A DNA stretch of 64,000 nucleotides from Serratia proteamaculans (GTDB taxonomy: Bacteria; Pseudomonadota; Gammaproteobacteria; Enterobacterales; Enterobacteriaceae). Location: positions 62,001-126,000 of the forward strand of contig NZ_WBKI01000006.1 of assembly GCF_008830365.1 (NCBI RefSeq), in the 5' to 3' direction. Each line of letters begins with the position of its first letter. Positions within the stretch are counted from its first letter, which is position 1. The notes under the pieces are model-generated. The model was not told the origin of the DNA and searched no databases. It was given only the letters and a program-made list of their open reading frames with translations. A program made the position numbers and the translations under genes. Below, piece after piece: positions 17,763 through 26,594 of the stretch.

Positions 17763-18860
17763 TTAGGCATTCCGTTCGGGAAGGCAAGCTGCGATCGAAG
17801 CAAGCACCATATCATGCCCCACTCCGCCACGGACCTCCGCCTGGCCAATGGCCGTCGGCAGTACCAGGCGCAATTCACCGGCCAGTACTTTCTTATCGCG
17901 CATCATATGCGGCAGATAAGATCCCGGGGCCATTTCCTGCGGGCCACACACCGGTAAACCGGCGCGCAACAACAGTGCTTTAATGCGTTCAATATCTTCA
18001 CTTGAGAACTGACCGAGACGGTGCGCAGTTTCTGCCGCCATTACCATACCGGCAGCAACGGCTTCACCATGCAGCCATACACCATAGCCCATTTCGGCTT
18101 CGATCGCATGGCCGTAAGTATGGCCCAGATTCAGCAGCGCGCGCAGACCGCTTTCACGTTCATCAGCGGCAACCACCTCGGCCTTCAGCTCGCAGCAGCG
18201 GCGGATACAGTAGGCCAGGGCCTGCATATCCAACGCCACCAAGGCATCGATATTGTTTTCCAGCCAGACGAAGAAATCGCGATCGAGAATAATCCCGTAC
18301 TTGATCACCTCAGCCAAACCAGAGGAGAGTTCACGCGCAGGCAAGGTTTTCAGGCAATCCAGATCAACCACCACCGAAGCGGGTTGATAGAAAGCGCCGA
18401 TCATGTTTTTACCGAGCGGATGATTGACGGCGGTTTTACCGCCAACGGAAGAGTCCACCTGCGACAGCAGCGTGGTAGGGACCTGAATAAAGCGGACACC
18501 GCGCTGATAACAAGCGGCGGCAAAGCCGGTAAGATCGCCTACCACGCCGCCCCCGAGGGCAATCAGCGTGGTATCACGACCGTGCGGCTTTTCCAACAGT
18601 GCCGAGAACACCTGCTCAAGCACGGCAAGGGATTTATACTGTTCGCCATCAGGTAAAATCACCTGATCCACCATGACGCCGGCCTGCTCCAGCACCTTCC
18701 GGACGTTGTCCAGATAGAGTGGTGCCAGGGTTTGGTTGGTGACCAGCATGACCTGTTCACCCGCCTTCAGCGGCATAAAAGAAGCCGGATCGTTAAACAA
18801 TCCGGCGGCTATGGTTATCGGGTAGCTGCGCTCCCCAAGCGTTACGGTAATTCTCTCCAT
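17763..18860 (-). CDS. aroB: 3-dehydroquinate synthase
   Basis: 365 residues; the second step of the shikimate pathway, converting DAHP to 3-dehydroquinate with NAD and a divalent metal. Motifs include [10 protein letters not shown] near residue 80, the NAD-binding [39 protein letters not shown], and the metal-binding [12 protein letters not shown] and [10 protein letters not shown]. The start at 18860 ([15 protein letters not shown]) follows the E. coli protein (362); a longer frame begins at 18878. It follows aroK after 93 bp, a gap that contains the CRISPR-like unit, so the unit lies in its leader or in the aroKB transcript. Confidence 0.95.
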   Translation of the reverse strand: MERITVTLGERSYPITIAAGLFNDPASFMPLKAGEQVMLVTNQTLAPLYLDNVRKVLEQAGVMVDQVILPDGEQYKSLAVLEQVFSALLEKPHGRDTTLIALGGGVVGDLTGFAAACYQRGVRFIQVPTTLLSQVDSSVGGKTAVNHPLGKNMIGAFYQPASVVVDLDCLKTLPARELSSGLAEVIKYGIILDRDFFVWLENNIDALVALDMQALAYCIRRCCELKAEVVAADERESGLRALLNLGHTYGHAIEAEMGYGVWLHGEAVAAGMVMAAETAHRLGQFSSEDIERIKALLLRAGLPVCGPQEMAPGSYLPHMMRDKKVLAGELRLVLPTAIGQAEVRGGVGHDMVLASIAACLPERNA

Positions 18861-18881
18861 GTCGCGCTCAGTTCTCAATGT

Positions 18882-18909
18882 GGTTTATCCCCGCTACTGC
18901 GGGGAACAC
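18882..18909 (-). repeat. Solitary type I-E-like CRISPR repeat unit
   Basis: On the minus strand this 28-bp unit reads GTGTTCCCCGC-AGT-A-GCGGGGATAAACC. It differs from the common enterobacterial I-E repeat as I remember it only in the bases at the hairpin tip, keeping the GTGTTCCCCGC arm and the GCGGGGATAAACC arm. The stem CCCCGC/GCGGGG is perfect. It is alone: no second intact copy follows at about 61 bp in either direction and there are no cas genes in the window. It sits in the aroK-aroB gap, ending 21 bases upstream of the aroB start. Confidence 0.6.
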
Positions 18910-18953
18910 AATCAGTCTTTCCGCATTTGCCGTGGCGAACACGGAAACCGCAA

Positions 18954-19475
18954 TCAGTTACTTTCCAGCATGTTGATAATCTGGTTGGCAACCACTTTAG
19001 CGCTTTGATCGTCGGTGCGGATGGTGACATCTGCAATTTCTTCGTACAACGGATTGCGCTCTTTCGCCAGCGCTTCAAGCACTTCACGCGGAGGAGAATC
19101 AACCTGCAGCAGCGGACGTTTTTTGTCGCGCTGGGTACGGGCCAATTGCTTCTCGATAGTGGTTTCCAGGTACACCACTACGCCACGCGCCGACAGACGG
19201 TTACGCGTTTCACGCGATTTAACCGAACCACCGCCGGTAGCCAGCACGATGCCTTGCTTTTCCGTCAGTTCATTAATGACTTTTTCTTCACGATCGCGGA
19301 AACCTTCTTCACCTTCCACGTCGAATACCCAGCCCACGTCAGCTCCGGTACGTCGCTCAATTTCTTGATCGGAGTCGAAAAACTCCATATTGAGTTGCTG
19401 AGCTAACTGACGGCCAATAGTGCTTTTGCCGGCACCCATAGGCCCAACCAGAAAGATATTGCGTTTCTCTGCCAT
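18954..19475 (-). CDS. aroK: Shikimate kinase I
   Basis: 173 residues; phosphorylates shikimate with ATP. The Walker A motif is [20 protein letters not shown] at residues 8-27, the shikimate-binding [18 protein letters not shown] follows, and [16 protein letters not shown] contains the conserved GGG. Length and sequence match E. coli AroK (173). It heads the aroK-aroB-damX-dam-rpe-gph-trpS cluster, whose promoters should lie in 19476-19700. Confidence 0.96.
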   Translation of the reverse strand: MAEKRNIFLVGPMGAGKSTIGRQLAQQLNMEFFDSDQEIERRTGADVGWVFDVEGEEGFRDREEKVINELTEKQGIVLATGGGSVKSRETRNRLSARGVVVYLETTIEKQLARTQRDKKRPLLQVDSPPREVLEALAKERNPLYEEIADVTIRTDDQSAKVVANQIINMLESN

Positions 19476-19825
19476 GTTTTTCGGTATTACTAAGACAATT
19501 CGTTAATGTTAACCCGCCCCGCCAATCAAATCAGCGGCGGGACCTAAACTGAAACCTCATGAACGATAGTGCGAGATCAGACGGAAAATTATCTCAACAC
19601 TCTTGGTAGTTTGGCAACCGAATAAATCGCAATCCACGCCGCAGGAGGGAAACCATACGTTTTTAACGGCGTCTTGGCGCTAACAAAAAAACCTCGGTGC
19701 TCAATTCGGTAACCCTTGTAAGCTAAATCGGTCGCAGCGTCAAACGCAGATGCCCCGAAGGTGATAAAAAAGTGCATCTGCTCATCAACTTTAGGCGATT
19801 TCCCACGAACCGCACACCCGGTTGC
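19476..19825. other. Intergenic region between hofQ and aroK
   Basis: 350 bp. It must hold the end of the hof transcript and the aroK promoter. A 62-codon minus-strand frame (19589-19777) lacks a ribosome site and known homology, so it is not called. No other motif is clear. Confidence 0.5.
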
Positions 19826-21067
19826 TCAGGCCTTAATCAATGTCGGAGTAATGAATATCACCAGCTCGCGTCGTTTATGCTGTTTGCTGCTCTGTTTGAA
19901 CAAGGATCCCAGCAAGGGTACGTCGCTGATTCCGGGTACCTTGTCTGCGCCCTCGGCGCTATGACGTTGAAATACACCACCTAAAACAACGGTTTCGCCA
20001 TCTTTGAGCGTCACCTGGGTTTTGATCTCCTGTTTATCTATCGCCAACGTCTCGCCTGCCGCACGGCTGATTGAACGCCCGGGCATGTTCTGGCTGATTT
20101 GCAGGGTCAGGGTGATACGGCCATTGGGCAAAACTTTCGGCGTCACCTCCATGCCCAGCACCGCCTCCTTGAATTCCATCGACGTCGCCCCGCTGGAGCC
20201 GCTATTTACCTCATAGGGAATTTCGGTCCCCTGTTTAATGCTGGCGGTTTGCAGGTTCGCGGTCAGCAGGCGCGGACTGGCGATGATTTCCACCCGGTTC
20301 TCCTGCTCCAGCGCCATCAGTTCCAGATCCAGTAATCGCCCACCGATCCGCGCCAGATGAAAACCCGCGCTAACTGCGCTGCGTTCCAGCGGCAACCCGA
20401 CGTTAAAGCCGTCCATTTGCCATGACTTTGCCGGCCGCTCATCCGATGCCAGCCCCCAACGCACACCCAGCTCGCGTAAACTCTCGCTGTTGATGGTGAC
20501 GATATGCGCCGCCAATTGTACCTGCGCCAACGGTGTGTCCATCTCCGCAATCCGCTGGGTTAATAGCGCCACTACCGGTGCAGTGTCGCGGATCAGAACA
20601 GCGTTGGTGCGCTTATCCGCGACCACGCTGCCACGCTCACTCAGTAACAGACTGCCCTGAGCATTGAGATTTTCAGCAATCTCTTGCGCATCGGCATGGC
20701 TCAGCGGCAAAGTCACGCTGTGCAGCGGTTGTTTTTGCGCCAACGCCAATTTTTGACGCTGCTTTTCCTGCTCATTGGGTTCAGGAGAGACCATCATCAC
20801 ATTCCCCTCCAGCGTCATGGACAGCTTCCCCATGCGCAGGATCACCGTCAACGCCTGGCGCCAGGGCACGTTATCCAACCTCAGCGTCAGGTTGCCGCCC
20901 ACGCCTGCAGCGGTGACCACATTCAGTTGTTGATAATCCGCCAGTGCCTGCAACACCAAAGCAACTGGCGCATCCTGAAATTCCAGCGAAATAGGGTCCT
21001 GGTCCTGCGCTGCACCGGCAATAGCAACACTCCAGAGCAACACACCCAGCCAACGGCATCCTTTCAT
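19826..21067 (-). CDS. hofQ: Secretin-like outer-membrane protein HofQ
   Basis: 413 residues with a signal peptide (MKGCRWLGVLLWSVAIAGAA). It is a PilQ/ComE-type secretin: an AMIN-less N-terminal STN-like domain (ISLEFQDAPVALVLQALADYQQLN), an N1-type repeat (LNAQGSLLLSERGSVVADKRTN), and the secretin beta-barrel domain (NRVEIIASPRLLTANLQTAS ... LKDGETVVLGGVF ... DVPLLGSLFKQSSK). Homologues form the outer-membrane pore for DNA uptake. In E. coli the hof genes are needed to use DNA as a nutrient. It is the last gene of the hofMNOPQ cluster and overlaps hofP by 4 bases. Confidence 0.9.
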   Translation of the reverse strand: MKGCRWLGVLLWSVAIAGAAQDQDPISLEFQDAPVALVLQALADYQQLNVVTAAGVGGNLTLRLDNVPWRQALTVILRMGKLSMTLEGNVMMVSPEPNEQEKQRQKLALAQKQPLHSVTLPLSHADAQEIAENLNAQGSLLLSERGSVVADKRTNAVLIRDTAPVVALLTQRIAEMDTPLAQVQLAAHIVTINSESLRELGVRWGLASDERPAKSWQMDGFNVGLPLERSAVSAGFHLARIGGRLLDLELMALEQENRVEIIASPRLLTANLQTASIKQGTEIPYEVNSGSSGATSMEFKEAVLGMEVTPKVLPNGRITLTLQISQNMPGRSISRAAGETLAIDKQEIKTQVTLKDGETVVLGGVFQRHSAEGADKVPGISDVPLLGSLFKQSSKQHKRRELVIFITPTLIKA

Positions 21068-21426
21068 TTTTCTTCCTTATGGTTTCCCAGGGTCAATACC
21101 ACGGCATCCTCAGCGACCGGACACGCCGGATCGCCCTGTTTCTCCTTCAGCGTTAATTGCCCCTCGAGGACCTGCTCTACCCGCCAGCGGCCAGCCAATA
21201 AGGTTTGTTGAGGTTTTAATCGCAGCCACTGCCCGGCGGTGGTGATAACCCAGGCATGGTGTAGCGCCGCCTGCCCGATGGTGCCTTTCAATTGCCAGTT
21301 TACCGGTGACTCCGCCACGCTCGGGCAGTCAGGCAAGGGCAATGGTTTGAAAGGATCGCGCGGCTGCGGCTGGGCCATCAGCGTTAGAGGCAGCAACAGC
21401 AACCAGAACCCATAGCTTTTATTCAT
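21064..21426 (-). CDS. hofP: DNA-utilisation protein HofP
   Basis: 120 residues, with an N-terminal signal peptide (MNKSYGFWLLLLPLTLMAQP) and the motif RDPFKPL common to PilP-like proteins. It probably bridges the inner-membrane HofN/O pair and the HofQ secretin. It overlaps hofO by 8 bases and hofQ by 4. The name rests mainly on position in hofMNOPQ and on the general PilP pattern. Confidence 0.8.
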   Translation of the reverse strand: MNKSYGFWLLLLPLTLMAQPQPRDPFKPLPLPDCPSVAESPVNWQLKGTIGQAALHHAWVITTAGQWLRLKPQQTLLAGRWRVEQVLEGQLTLKEKQGDPACPVAEDAVVLTLGNHKEEK

Positions 21427-21937
21427 TGGGGTTCACCGCCGCAGCCTCTGCCAAAGCTGCCTGGAGAGTGAAATTTGCCATCAGCCCTTCCGCCTGCGCT
21501 TCAACGGTCATTTGATCAATGCGCAAGTTGGCAGGCAGGCTCTCCAACAGTCTTAATAAACTGCCGTAATTGAGATGCAGCCGCAGGGTTTGCCGCGGTG
21601 AGCTATCCTGCTGCCAGCGTTGCAGCCCGGCATTTGCCCGTTGTAAGGCAACCGCCAGGTCCCCCTCGGCGACAGGCTGACGAGCGACCTGCTGCAAGTC
21701 TTGATTCACCTGCTCCAGCGTCGGCATACGGGCAAGTTGCTCCCACAAGGGACTCATTTGTTGCGTCAGGCGCTGCTGCTCAGCCTCGGTCTGTGCCAAT
21801 TGCTGCCATTTCCCTTGCAATAGCAACAAACCGAACAGCAGGATCAGGCCACCCAACACCAGCCACTGGATGGCCAGCAGCTTCCACCCCGGCAACCCCA
21901 ACCCTCTTGCCAGCCAAAACGGCAATGGTTTATCCAC
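21419..21937 (-). CDS. hofO: DNA-utilisation protein HofO
   Basis: 172 residues from a GTG at 21937, which overlaps the hofN stop by 8 bases; an ATG at 21979 gives 186 residues but needs a 50-base overlap. The layout is that of PilO: a short cytoplasmic start, one membrane helix (LLAIQWLVLGGLILLFGLLL), a coiled-coil-prone Gln/Leu-rich stretch and a small periplasmic domain. It likely pairs with HofN in the inner-membrane platform of the DNA-uptake/pilus-like machine. The assignment leans on context because this family diverges fast. Confidence 0.78.
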   Translation of the reverse strand: MDKPLPFWLARGLGLPGWKLLAIQWLVLGGLILLFGLLLLQGKWQQLAQTEAEQQRLTQQMSPLWEQLARMPTLEQVNQDLQQVARQPVAEGDLAVALQRANAGLQRWQQDSSPRQTLRLHLNYGSLLRLLESLPANLRIDQMTVEAQAEGLMANFTLQAALAEAAAVNPNE

Positions 21938-22466
21938 CCTGCCCCCAATGCGCCACCAACGTAAACGAGAACAAACCATCCTGACGCTGCGCGACTTCCG
22001 CCAGTCGGTAGCGCTGTAACAGGGGTAACGCCGTCAGCTGTTGCTCAAACTGAAGCACCGCCTCATAGCGCCGGCTAAGGCCCCGTAAGGTGATACTTTG
22101 CGCGTGGCTTTCCAGCGCGATCAGCCACAGCGGGTCAGGTAACAGGACGGGGAGTTGTTGTAACAGTTGCAGATAACGTCGGTTATGCTCCCGGTTGTTG
22201 TCATGTTGCTGTGCCAGCGCGGTTAAACGCGCCAGACGCGCCATCGTCTGTTGCAACTGTTGATAACGATCGGTCAGTTTTGTCTGCTGATCGATCAGCG
22301 CTAACAGTGCCTCATACCGCTGTACCTGTTGTTGACTCAGCAAGCCAAAAACTACCATCAGTACCGCCAGCACCAGCACCAGTTGCAATACGAACATACG
22401 TAACCAGAAGGCGCAGCGGCGACGCTGACCTCGTGTGCGCCATGGCAAGAGATTAACCTGATACAT
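21930..22466 (-). CDS. hofN: DNA-utilisation protein HofN (PilN-like)
   Basis: 178 residues. The N-terminus MYQVNLLPWR is the PilN signature (NLLPWR binds the PilM-like partner), then a membrane helix (MFVLQLVLVLAVLMVVFGLL), a coiled-coil region rich in Gln and Leu, and a periplasmic domain (LIALESHAQSITLRGLSRRY). It overlaps hofM by one base, so the two are made together. Confidence 0.87.
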   Translation of the reverse strand: MYQVNLLPWRTRGQRRRCAFWLRMFVLQLVLVLAVLMVVFGLLSQQQVQRYEALLALIDQQTKLTDRYQQLQQTMARLARLTALAQQHDNNREHNRRYLQLLQQLPVLLPDPLWLIALESHAQSITLRGLSRRYEAVLQFEQQLTALPLLQRYRLAEVAQRQDGLFSFTLVAHWGQGG

Positions 22467-23308
22467 CAGCTATCCTCAGGGCGCAGCGCCAGGCCGCCGG
22501 CCAAGACAAACGCCGCCGGCAATACGGGTAACGGGGGCCGAAGTTGGCTGAAAGCGCTAAAGGGTGACCACGGCAGGCTTCCCGGCGGCGGCGACTCATC
22601 CATCACGCTGCTATAGTAAATTTGATGTTCACTGAGTGAGGGACAGGCAGCATTCATCGCCGCCAGCGCCCGACTTGCCCCTGCAGCTTCCCCTATAGGT
22701 ATGATGCCATAGGCAAACACCGCTCGATGCGGGGCCACCCATAGCCATTCGTCATCGAGGCGATGCAGCAAACCGGCTTCGGCCGACACGCCTGCCGCCT
22801 CTGCCATTACACGCAGCGCGCAAGGGGTAATATCAACCACCTGAGGCTGCAAATTGGCCTCACGCAGGCAGTTTAGCCACTGTTGCAGCTCTTGCTGACG
22901 TGCGGCGGTGAGCAGCAGGGTCGCATGTTCGGGCAGTGCCTGGCGGTAGTCCAGCGCCAATGTTTGGCTATCCAGAGGAAACTGTTTCAGCCCCTGGTTG
23001 GTGATGTAGTCGCCGCGTACCGGCTCTTTCAGCCTGGCGTCCGGCAGCGGCATCTGATGCTGTAGAACCCGCTGCGCGGGCAGAGCAATGCGTAAGGAAA
23101 TATGTCTTGGTAACTGAACCCGCCATTGCCGTAATGCCTTAATCAGGGCGTCGGTCTGTTCCAGACAGCCCTCACGCAGCACCGGTTGCGGCAGCGTTTG
23201 TTGCCACCAGTGACGCAGTTGCCAGCCATTACGACGGCGTTGTGCTGCCAGGGCACGAACGCAGTGACTTTGTATATCCAGTCCCACCTGCCATGCTTGA
23301 GTGAACAT
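22466..23308 (-). CDS. hofM: DNA-utilisation protein HofM (PilM-like)
   Basis: 280 residues from the ATG at 23308 (MFTQAWQVGLDIQSHCV), which has GGAGGT upstream and lines up with the E. coli HofM start. An ATG at 23326 would add six residues, and the open frame to 23542 would run into mrcA. PilM-like proteins are actin-fold cytoplasmic partners of PilN. Weakly conserved, but the stretches LRIALPAQRVLQHQMPLP, VDITPCALRVMAEAAG and DDEWLWVAPHRAVF fit. It is divergent from mrcA, with about 120 bp between the starts. Confidence 0.83.
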   Translation of the reverse strand: MFTQAWQVGLDIQSHCVRALAAQRRRNGWQLRHWWQQTLPQPVLREGCLEQTDALIKALRQWRVQLPRHISLRIALPAQRVLQHQMPLPDARLKEPVRGDYITNQGLKQFPLDSQTLALDYRQALPEHATLLLTAARQQELQQWLNCLREANLQPQVVDITPCALRVMAEAAGVSAEAGLLHRLDDEWLWVAPHRAVFAYGIIPIGEAAGASRALAAMNAACPSLSEHQIYYSSVMDESPPPGSLPWSPFSAFSQLRPPLPVLPAAFVLAGGLALRPEDS

Positions 23309-23430
23309 ATTTCGCCCGACCTCCATATCGTCAGATAACAAAAGAACATATCCATGTTGCAGGCTTGCCTTTATACTACCGCGCGGTTGTTTATAAACTG
23401 CCCAAATGACATGAAAATGGGAAATCTCAG

Positions 23431-25989
23431 GTGAAGTTCGTAAAGTATTTACTAATCCTTGCAGTGTGTTGCATCGTGTTGGGGGCAGCCTCGATCTTTG
23501 GCTTGTACAAATATGTCGAGCCACAGCTGCCTGACGTTGCAACGCTGAAAGATGTGCGGCTGCAAATACCGATGCAGGTTTACAGCGCCGACGGCGAATT
23601 GATCGCCCAATACGGTGAGAAACGCCGTATTCCGCTAAAACTGAACCAAATTCCGCCGGTTATGGTGCATGCGTTTATCGCCACCGAAGACAGCCGCTTC
23701 TATGAGCATCATGGCGTCGATCCTATCGGTATCTTCCGTGCAGCCTCTATCGCGCTGGTCTCAGGCCATGCGTCACAGGGGGCGAGTACCATTACCCAGC
23801 AGTTGGCGAGAAACTTCTTCTTAAGCCCGGAACGTACCCTGATGCGAAAAATCAAGGAAGCCTTCCTGGCAATACGCATCGAACAGATGCTGACCAAAGA
23901 CGAAATCCTCGAACTGTATCTGAACAAAATCTATCTGGGGTATCGTGCCTATGGCGTGGGTGCTGCGGCGCAGGTTTACTTCGGTAAAGACGTCAGTCAG
24001 CTCAGCTTAAGCGAAATGGCGACCATTGCCGGCTTGCCGAAAGCCCCGTCAACCTTCAACCCGCTCTACTCCCACGATCGCGCCGTAGCTCGCCGCAACG
24101 TGGTGCTGTCGCGCATGCTGGATGAGCATTACATCACCCAGTCGCAGTACGATCAGGCGCGCAGTGAAGAGCTGGTGGCCAATTACCATGCGCCGGAAAT
24201 CAGCTTCTCCGCACCTTATCTCTCCGAGATGGTGCGTCAGGAGATGATCAAGCGTTACGGCGACAATGCTTATACCGACGGCTACAAGGTCTACACCACC
24301 GTCACCAGGAAGCTCCAGTTGGCGGCGCAGGAATCGGTACGTAATAACGTGCTGGCGTATGACATGCGCCACGGCTACCGCGGCCCGTCCAACGTGCTGT
24401 GGAAAGTGGGTGAAGCGGCCTGGGACCAAAAGCAGATCGTCGACTCATTGAAGAATCTGCCTAACTACGGTCCATTGTCGCCGGCGGTGATTGTCGCAAC
24501 CAGCGCCGAAGAAGCCACGGCCATGATGGCAGACGGCAGTCATGTCGCGCTGCCGATGTCCACCATGCGCTGGGCACGGCCTTACAAGTCCGACACGCAG
24601 CAGGGCTCAACGCCGAAACGCGTCACCGATGTGGTGCAGGCCGGTCAACAGGTTTGGGTCCGCAAAGTGGGCGAAAACTGGTGGCTGTCACAGGTGCCGG
24701 ACGTCAACTCGGCCCTGGTGTCGATCAACCCGAATGACGGGGCGGTGAAAGCCCTGGTCGGCGGGTTCGACTTCAACCAGAGCAAGTTCAACCGCGTCAC
24801 TCAGGCACTGCGTCAGGTCGGTTCCAATATCAAACCCTTCCTGTATACCGCAGCGATGGACAAGGGCCTGACCCTGGCCACCATCCTGAATGACCTGCCG
24901 ATCACCCGTTGGGATCCAGGTGCCGGTACCGACTGGCGACCGAAGAACTCACCGCCAACCTACGACGGCCCGATTCGCCTGCGTCAGGGGCTGGGACAGT
25001 CGAAGAACGTGGTGATGGTGCGTGCGATGCGTGCGATGGGCGTCGATTACGCGGCAGAATACCTGCAGCGTTTCGGCTTCCCGGCACAAAACATCGTACA
25101 CACCGAATCACTGGCGCTGGGTTCGGCTTCGTTCACCCCAATGCAGCTGGTACGGGGTTACGCGGTGCTGGCCAACGGCGGTTATCTGGTGGATCCGTAC
25201 TTCATCACAAGGATTGAAGACGATAACGGCAACACGGTGTTCGAAACCAAGCCGAAGATTGTCTGCGACAGCTGTAATCTGCCGGTGATTTATGGTGATA
25301 CCCACCGCTCTGCCGTGCTTTCCGAAGACAATATTGAAAATGTCGCGACGTCGCAGGAAGGCAAGAATGGCAACGTGCCAATGCCGCAGCTGGAGCAGGT
25401 GACCCCGGCTCAGGTTCAGCAGGATGGCGATCGACAATATGCGCCACACGTTATCAGCACCCCGCTGGCATTCCTGATGCACGACGCGCTGAACAGCAAC
25501 ATCTACGGTGAACCGGGCTGGATGGGCACCGCCTGGCGTGCAGGTCGTGATCTGAAACGTCGTGATATCGGCGGCAAAACCGGGACCACCAATAGTTCAA
25601 AAGACGCCTGGTTCTCCGGCTATGGCCCGGATACCGTGACGTCGGTATGGATTGGCTTCGATGACCATCGGCGTGACCTTGGCCGTGCAACGGTATCCGG
25701 TGCGATCCCGGATCAGGTTTCCGGCGGCGAAGGCGGTGCGAAAAGTGCACAACCGGCCTGGGATGACTTTATGAAAACGGCACTGGAAGGCATTCCGGAG
25801 CAGAAAGTTACCCCACCACCGGGCATTATCAGCGTCACCATCGACAAGAGCAGCGGTAAGCTTTCCGGCGGTGGCGGCGGTAGCCGTTCCGAGTACTTTA
25901 TCGAAGGGACTCAGCCAACGGACTACCCATCAAGGGATACCGGTACAACGCTGACCGACCCCGGTGGCGAAAGCCACGAATTGTTCTAA
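23431..25989 (+). CDS. mrcA: Penicillin-binding protein 1A (bifunctional)
   Basis: 852 residues; the start is GTG at 23431. Inner-membrane anchored periplasmic enzyme polymerising and cross-linking peptidoglycan. Order: membrane anchor (YLLILAVCCIVLGAASIFGL), GT51 glycosyltransferase (ATEDSRFYEHHGVDP with the catalytic Glu, then GASTITQQLARN and LYLNKIYLGYRAYGVGAAAQ), an OB/ODD domain, and the transpeptidase with SxxK in QVGSNIKPFLY, SxN in GQSKNVVMVRAM and KTG in GGKTGTTNSSKDAW. The match to E. coli PBP1a (850) is close along the whole length. It is monocistronic and ends at a strong terminator. Confidence 0.97.
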   Translation: MKFVKYLLILAVCCIVLGAASIFGLYKYVEPQLPDVATLKDVRLQIPMQVYSADGELIAQYGEKRRIPLKLNQIPPVMVHAFIATEDSRFYEHHGVDPIGIFRAASIALVSGHASQGASTITQQLARNFFLSPERTLMRKIKEAFLAIRIEQMLTKDEILELYLNKIYLGYRAYGVGAAAQVYFGKDVSQLSLSEMATIAGLPKAPSTFNPLYSHDRAVARRNVVLSRMLDEHYITQSQYDQARSEELVANYHAPEISFSAPYLSEMVRQEMIKRYGDNAYTDGYKVYTTVTRKLQLAAQESVRNNVLAYDMRHGYRGPSNVLWKVGEAAWDQKQIVDSLKNLPNYGPLSPAVIVATSAEEATAMMADGSHVALPMSTMRWARPYKSDTQQGSTPKRVTDVVQAGQQVWVRKVGENWWLSQVPDVNSALVSINPNDGAVKALVGGFDFNQSKFNRVTQALRQVGSNIKPFLYTAAMDKGLTLATILNDLPITRWDPGAGTDWRPKNSPPTYDGPIRLRQGLGQSKNVVMVRAMRAMGVDYAAEYLQRFGFPAQNIVHTESLALGSASFTPMQLVRGYAVLANGGYLVDPYFITRIEDDNGNTVFETKPKIVCDSCNLPVIYGDTHRSAVLSEDNIENVATSQEGKNGNVPMPQLEQVTPAQVQQDGDRQYAPHVISTPLAFLMHDALNSNIYGEPGWMGTAWRAGRDLKRRDIGGKTGTTNSSKDAWFSGYGPDTVTSVWIGFDDHRRDLGRATVSGAIPDQVSGGEGGAKSAQPAWDDFMKTALEGIPEQKVTPPPGIISVTIDKSSGKLSGGGGGSRSEYFIEGTQPTDYPSRDTGTTLTDPGGESHELF

Positions 25990-25992
25990 CAA

Positions 25993-26026
25993 AAAGGGCC
26001 AGAAAAATTCTGGCCCTTTCTTTTTT
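25993..26026. terminator. Bidirectional terminator between mrcA and nudE
   Basis: A 12-bp stem AAAGGGCCAGAA / TTCTGGCCCTTT with a 3-base loop, then C and TTTTTT. The convergent genes share it. Confidence 0.9.
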
Positions 26027-26039
26027 GAGTCATCAGTGT

Positions 26040-26594
26040 CTAACGTGAACCGCGCAAAAATGCCTCGGTGAGGAACAATGCGCTAACGTTACGCGCCTCG
26101 CGGAAATCAGGCTCTGCCAGTAACGCCATCATGTCGGCTATCGGCCAACGCACCTGCGGCAAGGGTTCCGGTTCATCCCCCTCCAGGCTCTGCGGGTAAA
26201 GATCGTGCGCCAGCACAATATTCATTTTGCTGGAAAAGTACGACGGCGCCATTGTCAGCTTGCTAAGAAAATCAAAGCGACCTGCGCCAAAGCCGACCTC
26301 TTCCATCAGTTCACGGTTAGCCGCTTCCAGCACGCCTTCACCCGGGTCAATCAACCCTTTAGGGAAGCCAAGCTCATACGATTCGGTGCCCACGGCATAT
26401 TCACGGATCAGCAGTAAATCGTCGCCAATCACCGGCACAATCATCACGGCCTCGCGATCTGAGGGCCGCATCCGCTCATACACCCGCCGTACACCGTTAC
26501 TGAATTCCAGATCGACCGACTCAACGTTAAATAAACGCGAACGCGCGACCGTTTCCACTTTCAGAATTTTAGGTTTTTGCAGGTGTTTATCCAT
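26040..26594 (-). CDS. nudE: ADP compounds hydrolase NudE (Nudix)
   Basis: 184 residues. The Nudix box (G-x5-E-x7-RE-x2-EE-x-G) is visible as GEGVLEAANRELMEEVGFGA near residue 97. It hydrolyses ADP-ribose, NADH and Ap3A type compounds. The N-terminus MDKHLQKPKILKVETVARSR matches E. coli NudE (186). Convergent with mrcA and divergent from igaA. Confidence 0.94.
   Translation of the reverse strand: MDKHLQKPKILKVETVARSRLFNVESVDLEFSNGVRRVYERMRPSDREAVMIVPVIGDDLLLIREYAVGTESYELGFPKGLIDPGEGVLEAANRELMEEVGFGAGRFDFLSKLTMAPSYFSSKMNIVLAHDLYPQSLEGDEPEPLPQVRWPIADMMALLAEPDFREARNVSALFLTEAFLRGSR

Noticed and set aside
18910-18942. A second, decayed CRISPR repeat next to the solitary unit (GAACAC end shared)
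   Set aside because: Only about 16 of 28 bases agree and the spacing is 33 rather than about 61 bp, so it does not form an array.
19589-19777. 62-codon minus-strand frame in the hofQ-aroK gap
   Set aside because: No ribosome site, no known homology, and it lies where the aroK promoter and hof 3' region are expected.
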